A stretch of DNA of 64,000 bases from Bacillota bacterium (GCA_023388195.1 JAEWGR010000051.1:1-64000), one strand, 5' to 3'. Shown: positions 8,015-15,002, counted from the first letter of the stretch. Numbers and translations: made by a program. Notes: generated from the letters alone by a model not told the origin.

Positions 8015-8341
8015 ATGGAATTTGCAAAATCAATGGGATATTTTATTCTCGCCGGTTTGTTTGAGATTGGCGGCGGCTATCTGATCTGGCTTTGGCTGCG
8101 GGAGGGAAAAGGCATCTCCTACGCCGTTGCCGGTGCAATCATACTTATTATGTATGGCGTGATTCCAACACTCCAGCCAGCCAATTTTGGCCGGGTTTAT
8201 GCGGCCTATGGCGGTGTATTCATCGTCCTGTCTATTTTGTGGGGCTGGGGTATAGATAAGGTTGCGCCTGATAAATTTGATATTATTGGCGGTGTTATCT
8301 CCTTAATCGGGGTATTGATTATCATGTATTGGCCCAGATAA
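8015..8341 (+). CDS. ynfA: YnfA/UPF0060 family membrane protein
   Basis: A 108-residue, four-TM protein of the UPF0060 (YnfA) family, small multidrug-resistance-like inner-membrane proteins. Motifs seen are [32 protein letters not shown], and the C-terminal [20 protein letters not shown]. Full length. Ribosome site AGGAGG lies seven bases before ATG and a TATAAT (7972-7977) lies upstream. It is monocistronic, with a hairpin just after it. A transport substrate has not been firmly established for the family. Confidence 0.9.
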   Translation: MEFAKSMGYFILAGLFEIGGGYLIWLWLREGKGISYAVAGAIILIMYGVIPTLQPANFGRVYAAYGGVFIVLSILWGWGIDKVAPDKFDIIGGVISLIGVLIIMYWPR

Positions 8342-8360
8342 TTTCCGTTTAGCCAAAACC

Positions 8361-8390
8361 AACCCCTGGACAATATGCCCAGGGGTTGTT
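8361..8390. terminator. Shared bidirectional terminator between convergent genes
   Basis: AACCCCTGG (8361-8369) pairs with CCAGGGGTT (8379-8387). A short T-containing stretch follows on each strand. It separates the YnfA gene from the convergent small gene at 8397. Confidence 0.6.
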
Positions 8391-8396
8391 AAGAGG

Positions 8397-8531
8397 TTAG
8401 TCGTGGTCATGGTGCCAACGATGCATGGCTTTGAATCCGACATACATGAGGGCGCCAACGGCCATAACTTTTAATAATGAGGAGCCTCCCATGTCGCAAT
8501 GATGACGGCGCGAATGTTTGTGACAGGACAT
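8397..8531 (-). CDS. Histidine-rich one-TM small protein (44 aa)
   Basis: The reading frame begins MSCHKHSRRHHCDMGG, continues with one hydrophobic helix (about residues 18-35), and ends MHRWHHDHD. Histidines and two cysteines cluster at both ends of the single TM segment, which suggests metal binding at the membrane. The ribosome site TTAGGAGGTGG is near-perfect, six bases before ATG. I know no family for it. Function is not assigned. Confidence 0.65.
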   Translation of the reverse strand: MSCHKHSRRHHCDMGGSSLLKVMAVGALMYVGFKAMHRWHHDHD

Positions 8532-8673
8532 TATTAACCACCTCCTAAGCTAGTTTGCCAATTATCCTGATAATTTATTGCTTGCAAAATTTCAGGCGTC
8601 AAGTTTCACTAACCGTCCTGGCTGTTCCTGCATACATTGCAATAGAGGCATTCGGAACCGGGAGTGTGACGTG

Positions 8674-8772
8674 ATGGGCATGGTTATTGAAAAATTATAT
8701 ATTGCCTTGGTCCTTGGGGTGATTTCTTATTGCGCCTATGGCTTGGCGCAGGTGATAGGCGCTTGCGGCTAA
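8674..8772 (+). CDS. Very small membrane protein (32 aa), doubtful
   Basis: MGMVIEKLYIALVLGVISYC... forms one hydrophobic helix and ends VIGACG. GGGAG lies nine bases before ATG 8674. The frame is open further upstream, but without signals. It may be a genuine one-TM microprotein; evidence is composition and ribosome site only. Confidence 0.35.
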   Translation: MGMVIEKLYIALVLGVISYCAYGLAQVIGACG

Positions 8773-8888
8773 GAGGACAAAGAGTTAGGTGAGAGAGGGG
8801 AACCGGGAGCAGACGAAAACTGAAAATAAAAATCTTTCCGGCAATTATAAAGCTGTTTTTTATCCCCCAAATGTAGTATAATATCATT

Positions 8889-9000
8889 GTTGCAACGGAG
8901 TTATGGGGGGCCTGTAAGGTTGTGGAAGGCCTTAAAGGCTGGGTGGAGCTCCGTTGCTCGGACGATAAGTAGAGCCCTCGCATTGTGCGGGGGCTTTTAG
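8889..9000 (+). ncRNA. Orphan small RNA candidate with its own terminator (about 110 nt)
   Basis: A TATAAT (8877-8882) precedes a stretch without coding potential. GCAACGGAG (8892-8900) pairs perfectly with CTCCGTTGC (8949-8957); within it GGCCT and AGGCC can pair. A second hairpin, GCCCTCGCA (8974-8982) with TGCGGGGGC (8986-8994), is followed by TTTT and acts as an intrinsic terminator. The -35 region is poor. It is not recognisable to me as 6S, SRP RNA, tmRNA or a known riboswitch. Confidence 0.5.
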
Positions 9001-9009
9001 CTGTTTCAG

Positions 9010-9037
9010 GCAAAATTGCAGTTGGTGTCATAGTATA
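9010..9037 (+). promoter_or_regulatory. Shared promoter motif, copy 1 (sporulation-type)
   Basis: GCAAAAT (9010-9016) begins 19 bases before CATAGTATA (9029-9037). The same pair with exactly the same spacing occurs before the related genes at 11761 and 12106. CATAnnnTA equals the sigma-K -10 consensus of Bacillus; sigma assignment is inference. Confidence 0.55.
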
Positions 9038-9069
9038 TATAACTCATCAATAAGTAAGGAGATGATTAT

Positions 9070-9243
9070 ATGTCGTTTCACTTTGATACCTGCAAGGGAC
9101 CATCTAAATGCAATTCTTTCGGCAATTCTTTTTGCAATTGTGGCTGCAAGTGCCACCACAGCAACGGCTGCGCGATTATTGTTATTATCGTTGTTATTTT
9201 ATTATTCCGCTGTTTTGAGGATACCTGCAGTTCAGGTTTTTAG
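9070..9243 (+). CDS. Cys-rich small membrane protein, 57 aa (family member 1)
   Basis: The N-terminal half is rich in Cys, Asn, Ser and Lys (CNCGCKCHH about residues 22-30) and is followed by a strongly hydrophobic helix AIIVIIVVILLF. The tail RCFEDTCSSGF matches the tails of the two small proteins at 11761 and 12106 (ILLF-x-C/S-F-[ED]-x-[DT]-C-S). The ribosome site AAGGAG lies eight bases before ATG. With the shared promoter motif upstream this makes a three-member family, likely membrane or spore-envelope proteins comparable in style to YjcZ-type sporulation peptides; that comparison is inference. Confidence 0.7.
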   Translation: MSFHFDTCKGPSKCNSFGNSFCNCGCKCHHSNGCAIIVIIVVILLFRCFEDTCSSGF

Positions 9244-9359
9244 ATAAAAACAGGCTGATGACAAATCAATCCATTATTTCTAAATTTATTCTAAAAATAG
9301 AGGTTTATGATTAAGTCAGTTACCAGAGCATCCAGTTAGCGGAAAAAGGGAGTGACATT

Positions 9360-9674
9360 ATGAAGATCAGTGCAAAAAAAATAGTTGTTTATTCTATGGT
9401 TGGTCTTATGCAAGTCGGGTTATTCGCTTCTGTGGCTGAAGCGGCCAGCCCCAGGCATCCGGAACCACCACGTTATGAACAGCGTTATGATCATCAGCGG
9501 CAAGAGCGGGAAAGAGAAAAAGAGCGTAAAATTAAGCAGGAAAACGAGCGTCATGAAAAAGAAATGAAGCGCCGTCCTTTTGAATCACAAAAAAAATGGC
9601 ATGAGCGGCAAAGAAATGAGAATGAACGCCACAAAAGAGCCATGTACGAAATAATGAAAATGGGCCGTAGGTAG
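9360..9674 (+). CDS. Secreted highly charged helical protein (104 aa)
   Basis: A Sec signal peptide (MKISAKKIVVYSMVGLM..., predicted cleavage after AEA at about residue 28) is followed by a mature part almost wholly made of Arg, Lys, Glu, Gln and His, with EREREKERKIKQ and two similar blocks (NERHEKEMKRRP and NERHKRAMYE). This predicts a single long helix or coiled coil outside the membrane. AAGGGAG lies seven bases before ATG. No family recognised. Confidence 0.7.
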   Translation: MKISAKKIVVYSMVGLMQVGLFASVAEAASPRHPEPPRYEQRYDHQRQEREREKERKIKQENERHEKEMKRRPFESQKKWHERQRNENERHKRAMYEIMKMGRR

Positions 9675-9690
9675 CATATGCTGTACATAA

Positions 9691-9720
9691 ATCAGCCCCT
9701 GGCCTTGGCCAGGGGCTGAT
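9691..9720 (+). terminator. Perfect 14-bp inverted repeat after the charged secreted protein
   Basis: ATCAGCCCCTGGCC (9691-9704) and its exact complement (9707-9720) have a 2-base spacer. It probably terminates transcription although the T run is weak. Confidence 0.6.
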
Positions 9721-9869
9721 AACATCTTACGTTGGATAGGTTTGTACAAAAATATGGATAAAATTTCAAATTATTAATGCAATCTCAAGAAAAAAGTGGT
9801 ATAATAATATTAGTTATTTAAGAATTAATGGCAATTAATATAAAAAATACATTTTAGGAGGTGCGGAAA

Positions 9870-9971
9870 ATGCCATCTACTGGTCAAAAAACGGAGAAAA
9901 ATTCCTGGCCGGTAAAAGGAAGTATCGCTGTGTTTGCCAGCATATTATATTTGGTTCTGATGCTGGTATAA
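9870..9971 (+). CDS. One-TM microprotein (33 aa)
   Basis: MPSTGQKTEKNSWPVKG is polar and basic and is followed by one hydrophobic helix, SIAVFASILYLVLMLV, that runs to the stop. TTAGGAGGTG lies six to seven bases before ATG, a TATAAT (9800-9805) lies 65 bases upstream, and a strong terminator follows. These signals together make it a convincing monocistronic small gene of unknown function. Confidence 0.6.
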   Translation: MPSTGQKTEKNSWPVKGSIAVFASILYLVLMLV

Positions 9972-10027
9972 GGAGCATTGCTGAGGGACAAGCTCTTTTT
10001 TAACATTTTGGGGAATATAGTGATTTA

Positions 10028-10057
10028 GCCGCTCTTTTTGAAAAGAGCGGCTTTTTT
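10028..10057 (+). terminator. Intrinsic terminator of the 33-aa microprotein gene
   Basis: GCCGCTCTTTT (10028-10038) pairs with AAAAGAGCGGC (10041-10051) and is followed by six T residues. Confidence 0.9.
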
Positions 10058-10115
10058 ATGGGCATGAAAATCCGCCTTGCGGTTTTTCTTTTGCTGGCTA
10101 AAAATAAATTACTGG

Positions 10116-11276
10116 TTATTTATTGCTGGAAAGCTGACCAAGCTGAATACCAATGCCGACCAGCCGGCACAGTCTGGCTGTTGCCGTTTGAATCAGCTCC
10201 TCGGCCGAAGCCATACATTCACTGAGGGGCATTGGTCTGGGAACTATGCTCATTAAGCCATTAATCCCCTGTTCAAGCACTTGTTCCGCACCCTGGCCCA
10301 AGCCCCCGGACAGGCATACTGTGGGAATGTTGTACTGGCGGGCGACTTTGGCCACACCTACAGGCGCTTTGCCGCAGGCTGTCTGAAAATCCGTGGAGCC
10401 TTCACCGGTAATTACGAAATCGGCCTGTTTCACAATATCAGCAAAGCCGGTGGTGTCGAGGACAATCTCTACGCCTGGTTTTAATTCCGCATTGGTAAAG
10501 AACAGCAGGCCTGCGCCTAAGCCGCCGGCGGCTCCGGCACCGGGCAAACTGGCTACATTTTTGCCTGTTGCCAGTTCGGCAACAGCAGCGAACTGGGCAA
10601 GTGCCTGGTCCAATTCAAGGACCATTGCCGGTGTGGCGCCTTTCTGGGGACCATAGACGGCTGAGGCCCCGAGCGGTCCGCAGAGCGGGTTGTCGACATC
10701 GCAGGCTACCAGGATGGAGGCTTCTGCGAGGCGCGGGTCGATACCGGCCAGGTCAATCGTTGCCAGGCCGGCCAGAGCGGCTCCGCCGGGCATTAGCACG
10801 TTGCCGGCCTTGTCAAGAAATCTGACGCCCAGAGCCTGGGCCATTCCGGAGCCGCCGTCATTGGTAGCACTGCCGCCAATCCCGATAATGAAATTACGGA
10901 TACCCCGGTCAAGTGCAGCTTTGATGAGTTGTCCAGTTCCATAGGTAGTTGCAAGCCGGGGGTCTCGTTTGTCTCTGGCTATAAGAGTCAGGCCTGATGC
11001 GGCTGCCATTTCGATTACAGCCGTTTTGCCATCACCCAGTATCCCCCAGTGTGCTTCGGTATTGTCGCCCAATGGACCTGTTACATATTGCCTGATGATT
11101 TCTCCGCCAGTGGCTGTGACTAAGGCCTCCACTGTTCCCTCGCCGCCGTCGGCAATCGGCACTTTAGACACCTTGGCTTCGGGGTACACGGTGAGAATGC
11201 CCTGCTCCATGGCGGCGGCTACGGCAACAGCTGTCAGGCTGCCTTTGTATGAGTCCGGCGCTACGACGATATGCAC
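10116..11276 (-). CDS. glxK: Glycerate kinase (GarK/GlxK family)
   Basis: A 386-residue kinase that phosphorylates glycerate with ATP in the cytoplasm, feeding glycolate or serine carbon into glycolysis. The N-terminal signature VVAPDSYKGSL, PIADGGEGTVEAL, GIGGSATNDGGSGMAQALG and GEGSTDFQT are diagnostic of type-I glycerate kinases, and the length is typical. The start is GTG 11276 behind GAAGGACG on the minus strand. It stands alone, and no glyoxylate genes are nearby. Confidence 0.93.
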   Translation of the reverse strand: MHIVVAPDSYKGSLTAVAVAAAMEQGILTVYPEAKVSKVPIADGGEGTVEALVTATGGEIIRQYVTGPLGDNTEAHWGILGDGKTAVIEMAAASGLTLIARDKRDPRLATTYGTGQLIKAALDRGIRNFIIGIGGSATNDGGSGMAQALGVRFLDKAGNVLMPGGAALAGLATIDLAGIDPRLAEASILVACDVDNPLCGPLGASAVYGPQKGATPAMVLELDQALAQFAAVAELATGKNVASLPGAGAAGGLGAGLLFFTNAELKPGVEIVLDTTGFADIVKQADFVITGEGSTDFQTACGKAPVGVAKVARQYNIPTVCLSGGLGQGAEQVLEQGINGLMSIVPRPMPLSECMASAEELIQTATARLCRLVGIGIQLGQLSSNK

Positions 11277-11494
11277 TTGATCACGTCCTTCTCTGGATTA
11301 TTGATACCCTACACTAATTTTACTCATTATTGCGGTTTTTTTCAATTATCAATATAAAAGAGTGATGCCAGGATGAGCTTTGCTAATGTATAATAAAAGA
11401 AAATATCCCCGGAGGATACTCGCCGGGGATTGCAAAGGAGAGAGAGAATAGAGGTTACGTTACAAGTATTCCCAGAGTCAGGTAAAAATATCCT

Positions 11495-11555
11495 TGTCAA
11501 TATTAAATATTTATAGATAATTAATATTGACAGGCTTTAGTAATTGAGGTAGTAT
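11495..11555 (+). promoter_or_regulatory. Strong sigma-A promoter overlapped by a 12-bp inverted repeat
   Basis: TTGACA (11527-11532), 17 bases, TAGTAT (11550-11555). The arm TTAATATTGACA (11521-11532), which includes the -35 box, is an exact inverted copy of TGTCAATATTAA (11495-11506). This looks like a repressor or activator site on the promoter of the small RNA that follows. Confidence 0.65.
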
Positions 11556-11561
11556 TTAGTT

Positions 11562-11645
11562 AAGAAAGCAAATGCCGCTTTCTCCTCTCCTTCCGAAACA
11601 TACACTTTAACTTGAACCCTTTGCGGCTGCAGAGGGTTTCTTTTT
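11562..11645 (+). ncRNA. Candidate trans-acting small RNA with CU-rich anti-Shine-Dalgarno stretch (about 80 nt)
   Basis: The transcript expected from the promoter at 11527-11555 has a small hairpin (GAAAGC 11564-11569 with GCTTTC 11577-11582). An unpaired TCCTCTCCTTCC (11583-11594) follows, and then a terminator hairpin: AACCCTTTGC (11615-11624) with GCAGAGGGTT (11629-11638) and TTCTTTTT. No credible coding frame is present. A CU-rich loop complementary to ribosome-binding sites is the hallmark of Gram-positive regulatory RNAs such as RsaE and CsfG types; the assignment here is by architecture only. Confidence 0.55.
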
Positions 11646-11693
11646 GTCTGTGAGGGTCCGATAAGATCTGTTAATTAATAGAATGCCCGGGTA

Positions 11694-11721
11694 GCAAAAT
11701 CTCTTACTGCATCATACTATA
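11694..11721 (+). promoter_or_regulatory. Shared promoter motif, copy 2 (sporulation-type)
   Basis: GCAAAATC (11694-11701) begins 19 bases before CATACTATA (11713-11721), the same as upstream of 9070 and 12106. Confidence 0.55.
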
Positions 11722-11760
11722 CAATATCTCCCCCTACTATACAGTAAAGGAGGTCTACCT

Positions 11761-11883
11761 ATGGGATTTGGATTTGGTGGTGGCGGTTGTGGTGGCCGCG
11801 GTGGTGGCAGTTGGATTATCATTATCATTATCATTATTTTGCTGTTCTGCTGCTTTGAGGATGATTGCAGTCCAACCTGCTGA
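11761..11883 (+). CDS. Gly/Cys-rich small membrane protein, 40 aa (family member 2)
   Basis: MGFGFGGGGCGGRGGGSW is followed by eight consecutive isoleucines and LLFCCFEDDCSPTC. It differs from the product of 12106 at only three positions near the C-terminus. Ribosome site AAAGGAGGT (11745-11753) lies seven bases upstream. The Gly-rich head and single TM resemble the short sporulation peptides (YjcZ-like) of Bacilli, but the head and tail motifs differ, so I treat it as a separate family. Cysteines at both ends could be cross-linked. Confidence 0.75.
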   Translation: MGFGFGGGGCGGRGGGSWIIIIIIIILLFCCFEDDCSPTC

Positions 11884-11951
11884 TAAGCATTCTGTCCGCG
11901 TTAAACACAACTAATCTGTAAGTACCGCCCGCATAGTTATTTAGTTGTGTC

Positions 11952-11985
11952 AAAAGCCGTCTGCCTTCAGGCAGACGGCTTTTTT
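11952..11985 (+). terminator. Intrinsic terminator after small membrane protein 2
   Basis: AAAAGCCGTCTGCC (11952-11965) pairs perfectly with 11970-11983 around a TTCA loop, and the stem runs into a T run. Confidence 0.95.
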
Positions 11986-12037
11986 CGCATAATCAGGAAG
12001 TATAACAGTTGCTGATCATAAGTAAGAATCACCAGTG

Positions 12038-12065
12038 GCAAAATCCCACAGTGATTCATACTATA
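12038..12065 (+). promoter_or_regulatory. Shared promoter motif, copy 3 (sporulation-type)
   Basis: GCAAAATC (12038-12045) begins 19 bases before CATACTATA (12057-12065). The leader from there to the start codon is a diverged duplicate of that at 11713-11760. Confidence 0.55.
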
Positions 12066-12105
12066 CAATATCTCATCCAACTACATAATAAAAGGAGGTA
12101 TATCT

Positions 12106-12228
12106 ATGGGATTCGGATTTGGTGGCGGCGGTTGTGGCGGTCGTGGCGGCGGCAGCTGGATTATCATAATAATTATTATTATCCTGCTCTTCTGTTCCTT
12201 TGACAACGATTGCAGCCCAACCTGTTAG
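12106..12228 (+). CDS. Gly/Cys-rich small membrane protein, 40 aa (family member 3)
   Basis: Tandem paralogue of the gene at 11761: same head MGFGFGGGGCGGRGGGSW, eight isoleucines, then LLFCSFDNDCSPTC. Synonymous differences are frequent while the protein is nearly unchanged, which shows purifying selection and supports coding. AAAAGGAGGT lies seven bases before ATG. Probably a small membrane or spore-layer protein; no function assigned. Confidence 0.75.
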   Translation: MGFGFGGGGCGGRGGGSWIIIIIIIILLFCSFDNDCSPTC

Positions 12229-12260
12229 TAGGTATAATGTGTAGTAGACTAATCACAATG

Positions 12261-12300
12261 GCCGTCTACCTTTGGGGTAGGCGGCTTCTAATTTTTCCCG
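12261..12300 (+). terminator. Intrinsic terminator after small membrane protein 3
   Basis: GCCGTCTACC (12261-12270) pairs with GGTAGGCGGC (12276-12285), followed by TTCTAATTTTT. I see no gene in the rest of the gap to 12530. Confidence 0.75.
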
Positions 12301-12529
12301 CGGGTTATTGTGATAAATTAGCAAAATGATTGTGACTTGGCAGGATAATGGGGGACGATAGCTAATAATTAGATTTGAATATTCAAATAAACGGGAAGCA
12401 GCATAGAAAATGAATCACAAACGTTTAAAACCAGGGTAGTTGCCGGTTGCTGTTTTATTTACCAGTGAAAACCAGGCGGCGTATGCTGTTGTACGCTGCC
12501 GGGAGACTGAGAATTGCAGGTGTAAGCAG

Positions 12530-12967
12530 ATGGATTTTGTTGTGCACGTCAGTACGCTCATTGAACGTAATAGGAAGATTCTATTTGTGCGGGAAAAAAA
12601 GCCCCAGGCCTATGGGAAATATAACTTGCCTGGCGGGCATCTGGAGTTAGGCGAGGATATAATCGCCGGCGCTAAGCGGGAGGTTGAGGAGGAGGTTGGC
12701 TTTGCTGTCGAACCAACCGGCTTTCTGGGGGTCTTTGAGGGTGCCAGTGATAATCATTATATCAATTTTGTCTTTTATGCCCAGGCTAAAGCCGGGGACA
12801 CCCCACGGCCTCAGGCTGATGAAATTCTGGATTGTCATTGGTTAACGGCTGCTGATATTGAGGCTATGGCTGACACCGACTTTAGAAACGCCAAGCGCAT
12901 ACGGCTGATTGTCTGTGAGTATCTGCAAGGCCGGATATATCCCCTGCCGATACTGCACCGGATCTGA
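12530..12967 (+). CDS. NUDIX hydrolase
   Basis: A 145-residue pyrophosphohydrolase. The NUDIX box is complete, GGHLELGEDIIAGAKREVEEEVGF (G-x5-E-x7-REVEEEVG, about residues 41-63), and gives the Mg-binding glutamates. The sequence KYNLPGGHLE and the DEILDCHWLT segment are typical of the ADP-ribose/8-oxo-dGTP-type group, but the substrate cannot be told. ATG 12530 gives a normal family N-terminus (MDFVVHVSTLIE); the frame is open upstream but lacks a better ribosome site. Single gene. Confidence 0.85.
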   Translation: MDFVVHVSTLIERNRKILFVREKKPQAYGKYNLPGGHLELGEDIIAGAKREVEEEVGFAVEPTGFLGVFEGASDNHYINFVFYAQAKAGDTPRPQADEILDCHWLTAADIEAMADTDFRNAKRIRLIVCEYLQGRIYPLPILHRI

Positions 12968-12978
12968 TAACAGTCTGT

Positions 12979-13008
12979 ACTAGGGATGAATTTCCCTAGT
13001 ATTTTTTT
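12979..13008 (+). terminator. Intrinsic terminator after the NUDIX gene
   Basis: ACTAGGGA (12979-12986) pairs with TCCCTAGT (12993-13000) and is followed by ATTTTTTTG. Confidence 0.9.
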
Positions 13009-13086
13009 GTTTTTTTATTCAGAAAATTCTCTATATATAATATAATAAATAAAGAAAGTTTTTTTCACAGACAGGAGGGGAGGATT

Positions 13087-13443
13087 ATGATTCTGGAGCA
13101 GATCAGAGAAAAAGCCTGCCAATATGCCCGGGAATACTGGGAACTGGAATTTGATGCCGTTATTATCGTGAATCCGGGATTTTCACGTATTCTCGGGCAG
13201 GCATCGCTGTCAGACCATGGGTACCGGATAGAATTCTGCCCTGGTTTTATTAACGGGACCTACTCAGACCGGGCTGTTGAGAAAATTGTTAAGCATGAGG
13301 TATGTCACTGGGCTTTAATGAAAAAAGGGCTTCCCTACCATGATGGCAACCCGGTCTTTGAAGCCGAATTAGAGCGAATTGGGGCCGGTAGCTGGACCAA
13401 TCCCCTTAGTGCCAACTGTATACGGAATTTTATTTATGCCTGA
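13087..13443 (+). CDS. SprT-like zinc metalloprotein (118 aa)
   Basis: A small SprT-like domain with the zincin motif HEVCHW (HExxH, about residues 73-78) preceded by a helix and a beta strand (YRIEFCPGFING). The third ligand may lie in the PYHDGNPVFEAE segment. SprT-like proteins are Zn peptidases or nucleic-acid-linked proteins; this short form lacks the C-terminal zinc ribbon. GGAGGGGAGG lies just before ATG. It stands alone. Confidence 0.7.
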   Translation: MILEQIREKACQYAREYWELEFDAVIIVNPGFSRILGQASLSDHGYRIEFCPGFINGTYSDRAVEKIVKHEVCHWALMKKGLPYHDGNPVFEAELERIGAGSWTNPLSANCIRNFIYA

Positions 13444-13580
13444 CAGCTTATAAATATTTTTTTATTGCCAGCAGATATATTGACATATTTCCGCAAAATC
13501 GCTAATAATTGAAAATATATTTATGCCAGTTTAAGGAGCTGCAGGTTATAGCAGGGCAGCATTTGAAGGGAGATAAAACC

Positions 13581-14732
13581 ATGTCTGCGAATTATAGTAT
13601 TATCAGATTTCCGGTTAGCCAGCTTCAACCAGGTTTCGAGCTTGGAGAAACCGTGTTCTCACCTGATGGCGGTGTCCTGCTTCATAATGGTACAATCTTA
13701 ACGGGCAAGCATATTGAGCGGATTGTAAGTTATGGCCTGGACGTGGTCCGGATCAGGCAGGTTATGCAGTCAGAACTGCTGGTTGATCAGACGGCTGCGG
13801 ACACGGCGATGGCAGAACCGGAACCGGCGGCTGCTGCTGTATGCGGCGAAGCGGATATGGCTAGTGGCTTGGAACATGAAAACGATTTTCTGCGTGTTTA
13901 TAATGAGGCTGTGAAGGATTTAAAAAAATGCTTTGCCCTCGTCCGCTTAGAAAAGCATTTGGATTGCCAGCTTCTGTTTTCTATTGTTGATGCAGTGATG
14001 TGGCTGGCTGCCCGCGGTACCGGGGCAACGGCCTTACTCCACACCACTATTCGTTCAGCCGATTACTTATTTCATCACTCGATTAATGTTGGCATTTTAG
14101 CTAATATTATTGGAACAGCCAGCGGGGCTTTTGTTGAATTGACGCAGCAGCGGCAGCTCGTGATGGCCGGTATTCTCCATGATCTTGGCAAATTGGAAAT
14201 ACCGGTACAAATTCTGTATAAAAACGGGAGCTTGACTGAGGAAGAATTCAATCAGGTCCGTCAGCATCCGGCGATCGCCTATAAGTTTTTTCGCAACTAT
14301 ATTGAAATTCCCGAAAACGTTCGTTATGGTGTTCTTCAGCACCATGAGCGGGATGATGGGTCAGGCTACCCCCTGCGTACAGATGCTGCCAAGAATCATC
14401 CCATAGCGCGTGTGCTTGGCATTGCCGATACGTATGATGCAATGACCTCCAAAAAGGTTTATGGAAAAGAGGTATCACCCTTTGCCGCCATAGATACCAT
14501 TCAGGGAGATACGTTTGCCGGGAAATTCTCACCCCAATACAGCACTCCTTTTTTAAATGAGTTATGCCAGGCGCTGATTGGCCGGTATGTTACCTTGAAC
14601 GATGGCCGTACAGGGCAGGTTGTGTTTTGGAACCGAAGTGGACAAGGGAGCTGTTTAATACGTTTCCCCGACGGACGGGTACTTGATATCTATAGCCAGA
14701 CCAAGCTGAGAATAACTAAATTGGTTTGTTAA
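13581..14732 (+). CDS. HD-GYP domain c-di-GMP phosphodiesterase-like protein
   Basis: A 383-residue protein. The N-terminal part (about 1-110) resembles the small domain seen before HD-GYP domains. The catalytic domain has HHSINVG (about 164), HDLGK (about 199), QHPAIAYKFF and HHERDDGSGYP (about 253-263), and ARVLGIADTYDAMTSKKVY. The HD pair and the GYP motif are intact, so cyclic-di-GMP hydrolysis is predicted. ATG 13581 is preceded by GAAGGGAG. It has no receiver domain, so the input signal is unknown. The gene precedes the biotin operon but is separated from it by a promoter. Confidence 0.85.
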   Translation: MSANYSIIRFPVSQLQPGFELGETVFSPDGGVLLHNGTILTGKHIERIVSYGLDVVRIRQVMQSELLVDQTAADTAMAEPEPAAAAVCGEADMASGLEHENDFLRVYNEAVKDLKKCFALVRLEKHLDCQLLFSIVDAVMWLAARGTGATALLHTTIRSADYLFHHSINVGILANIIGTASGAFVELTQQRQLVMAGILHDLGKLEIPVQILYKNGSLTEEEFNQVRQHPAIAYKFFRNYIEIPENVRYGVLQHHERDDGSGYPLRTDAAKNHPIARVLGIADTYDAMTSKKVYGKEVSPFAAIDTIQGDTFAGKFSPQYSTPFLNELCQALIGRYVTLNDGRTGQVVFWNRSGQGSCLIRFPDGRVLDIYSQTKLRITKLVC

Positions 14733-14818
14733 TAACGTAATACCGGTTAGGATTAGAAAGAAGTCTTTTTCTGTTCGCAATTGGATTGACACAAAAAACT
14801 AAACCCGGTGTGTTTTTA

Positions 14819-14927
14819 TTTACAGAGGGGCAGGATCTATTGTATAATCTGAATGTTAACCGATATAGTTTTTGTGGTTAACCAATAGATAAATGGTTAA
14901 CTATTGATTCGATTTCTGGTTAACAAT
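14819..14927 (+). promoter_or_regulatory. Biotin operon promoter with BirA-type operator and extra GGTTAAC repeats
   Basis: TTTACA (14819-14824), 18 bases, TATAAT (14843-14848). At the start site lies ATGTTAACC (14853-14861), 14 bases, GGTTAACCA (14876-14884), which fits the BirA operator architecture (TGTnAACC-N14-16-GGTTnACA). Two further TGGTTAAC copies follow at 14894 and 14917, giving an array. Repression by BirA-biotinyl-AMP is inferred. Confidence 0.75.
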
Positions 14928-15002
14928 AGTCGATTATTATTGATATGGGCCGGCCCCGTTGCGGGCAGGGCGGGAGTAGTTGAGACGAAGAGGGGTTAAA
15001 AG

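Noticed and set aside
8889..9000. T-box leader (GGGTGGA segment followed by a terminator)
   Set aside because: Too short, no specifier stem or complete T-box sequence, and no gene in the same transcript after the terminator.
9062..9247. 61-codon frame overlapping the Cys-rich small protein
   Set aside because: The frame starting at ATG 9070 has the ribosome site at correct spacing and the family tail motif; the 9062 frame translates to low-complexity Ala/Thr/Leu.
12009..12203. 64-codon frame overlapping the third small membrane protein
   Set aside because: It is out of frame with the duplicated, conserved 40-residue protein and has no ribosome site.
14785..14790. TTGACA as -35 of the biotin operon
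   Set aside because: No -10 at suitable distance; TTTACA at 14819 with TATAAT at 14843 fits better and places the operator at the start site.
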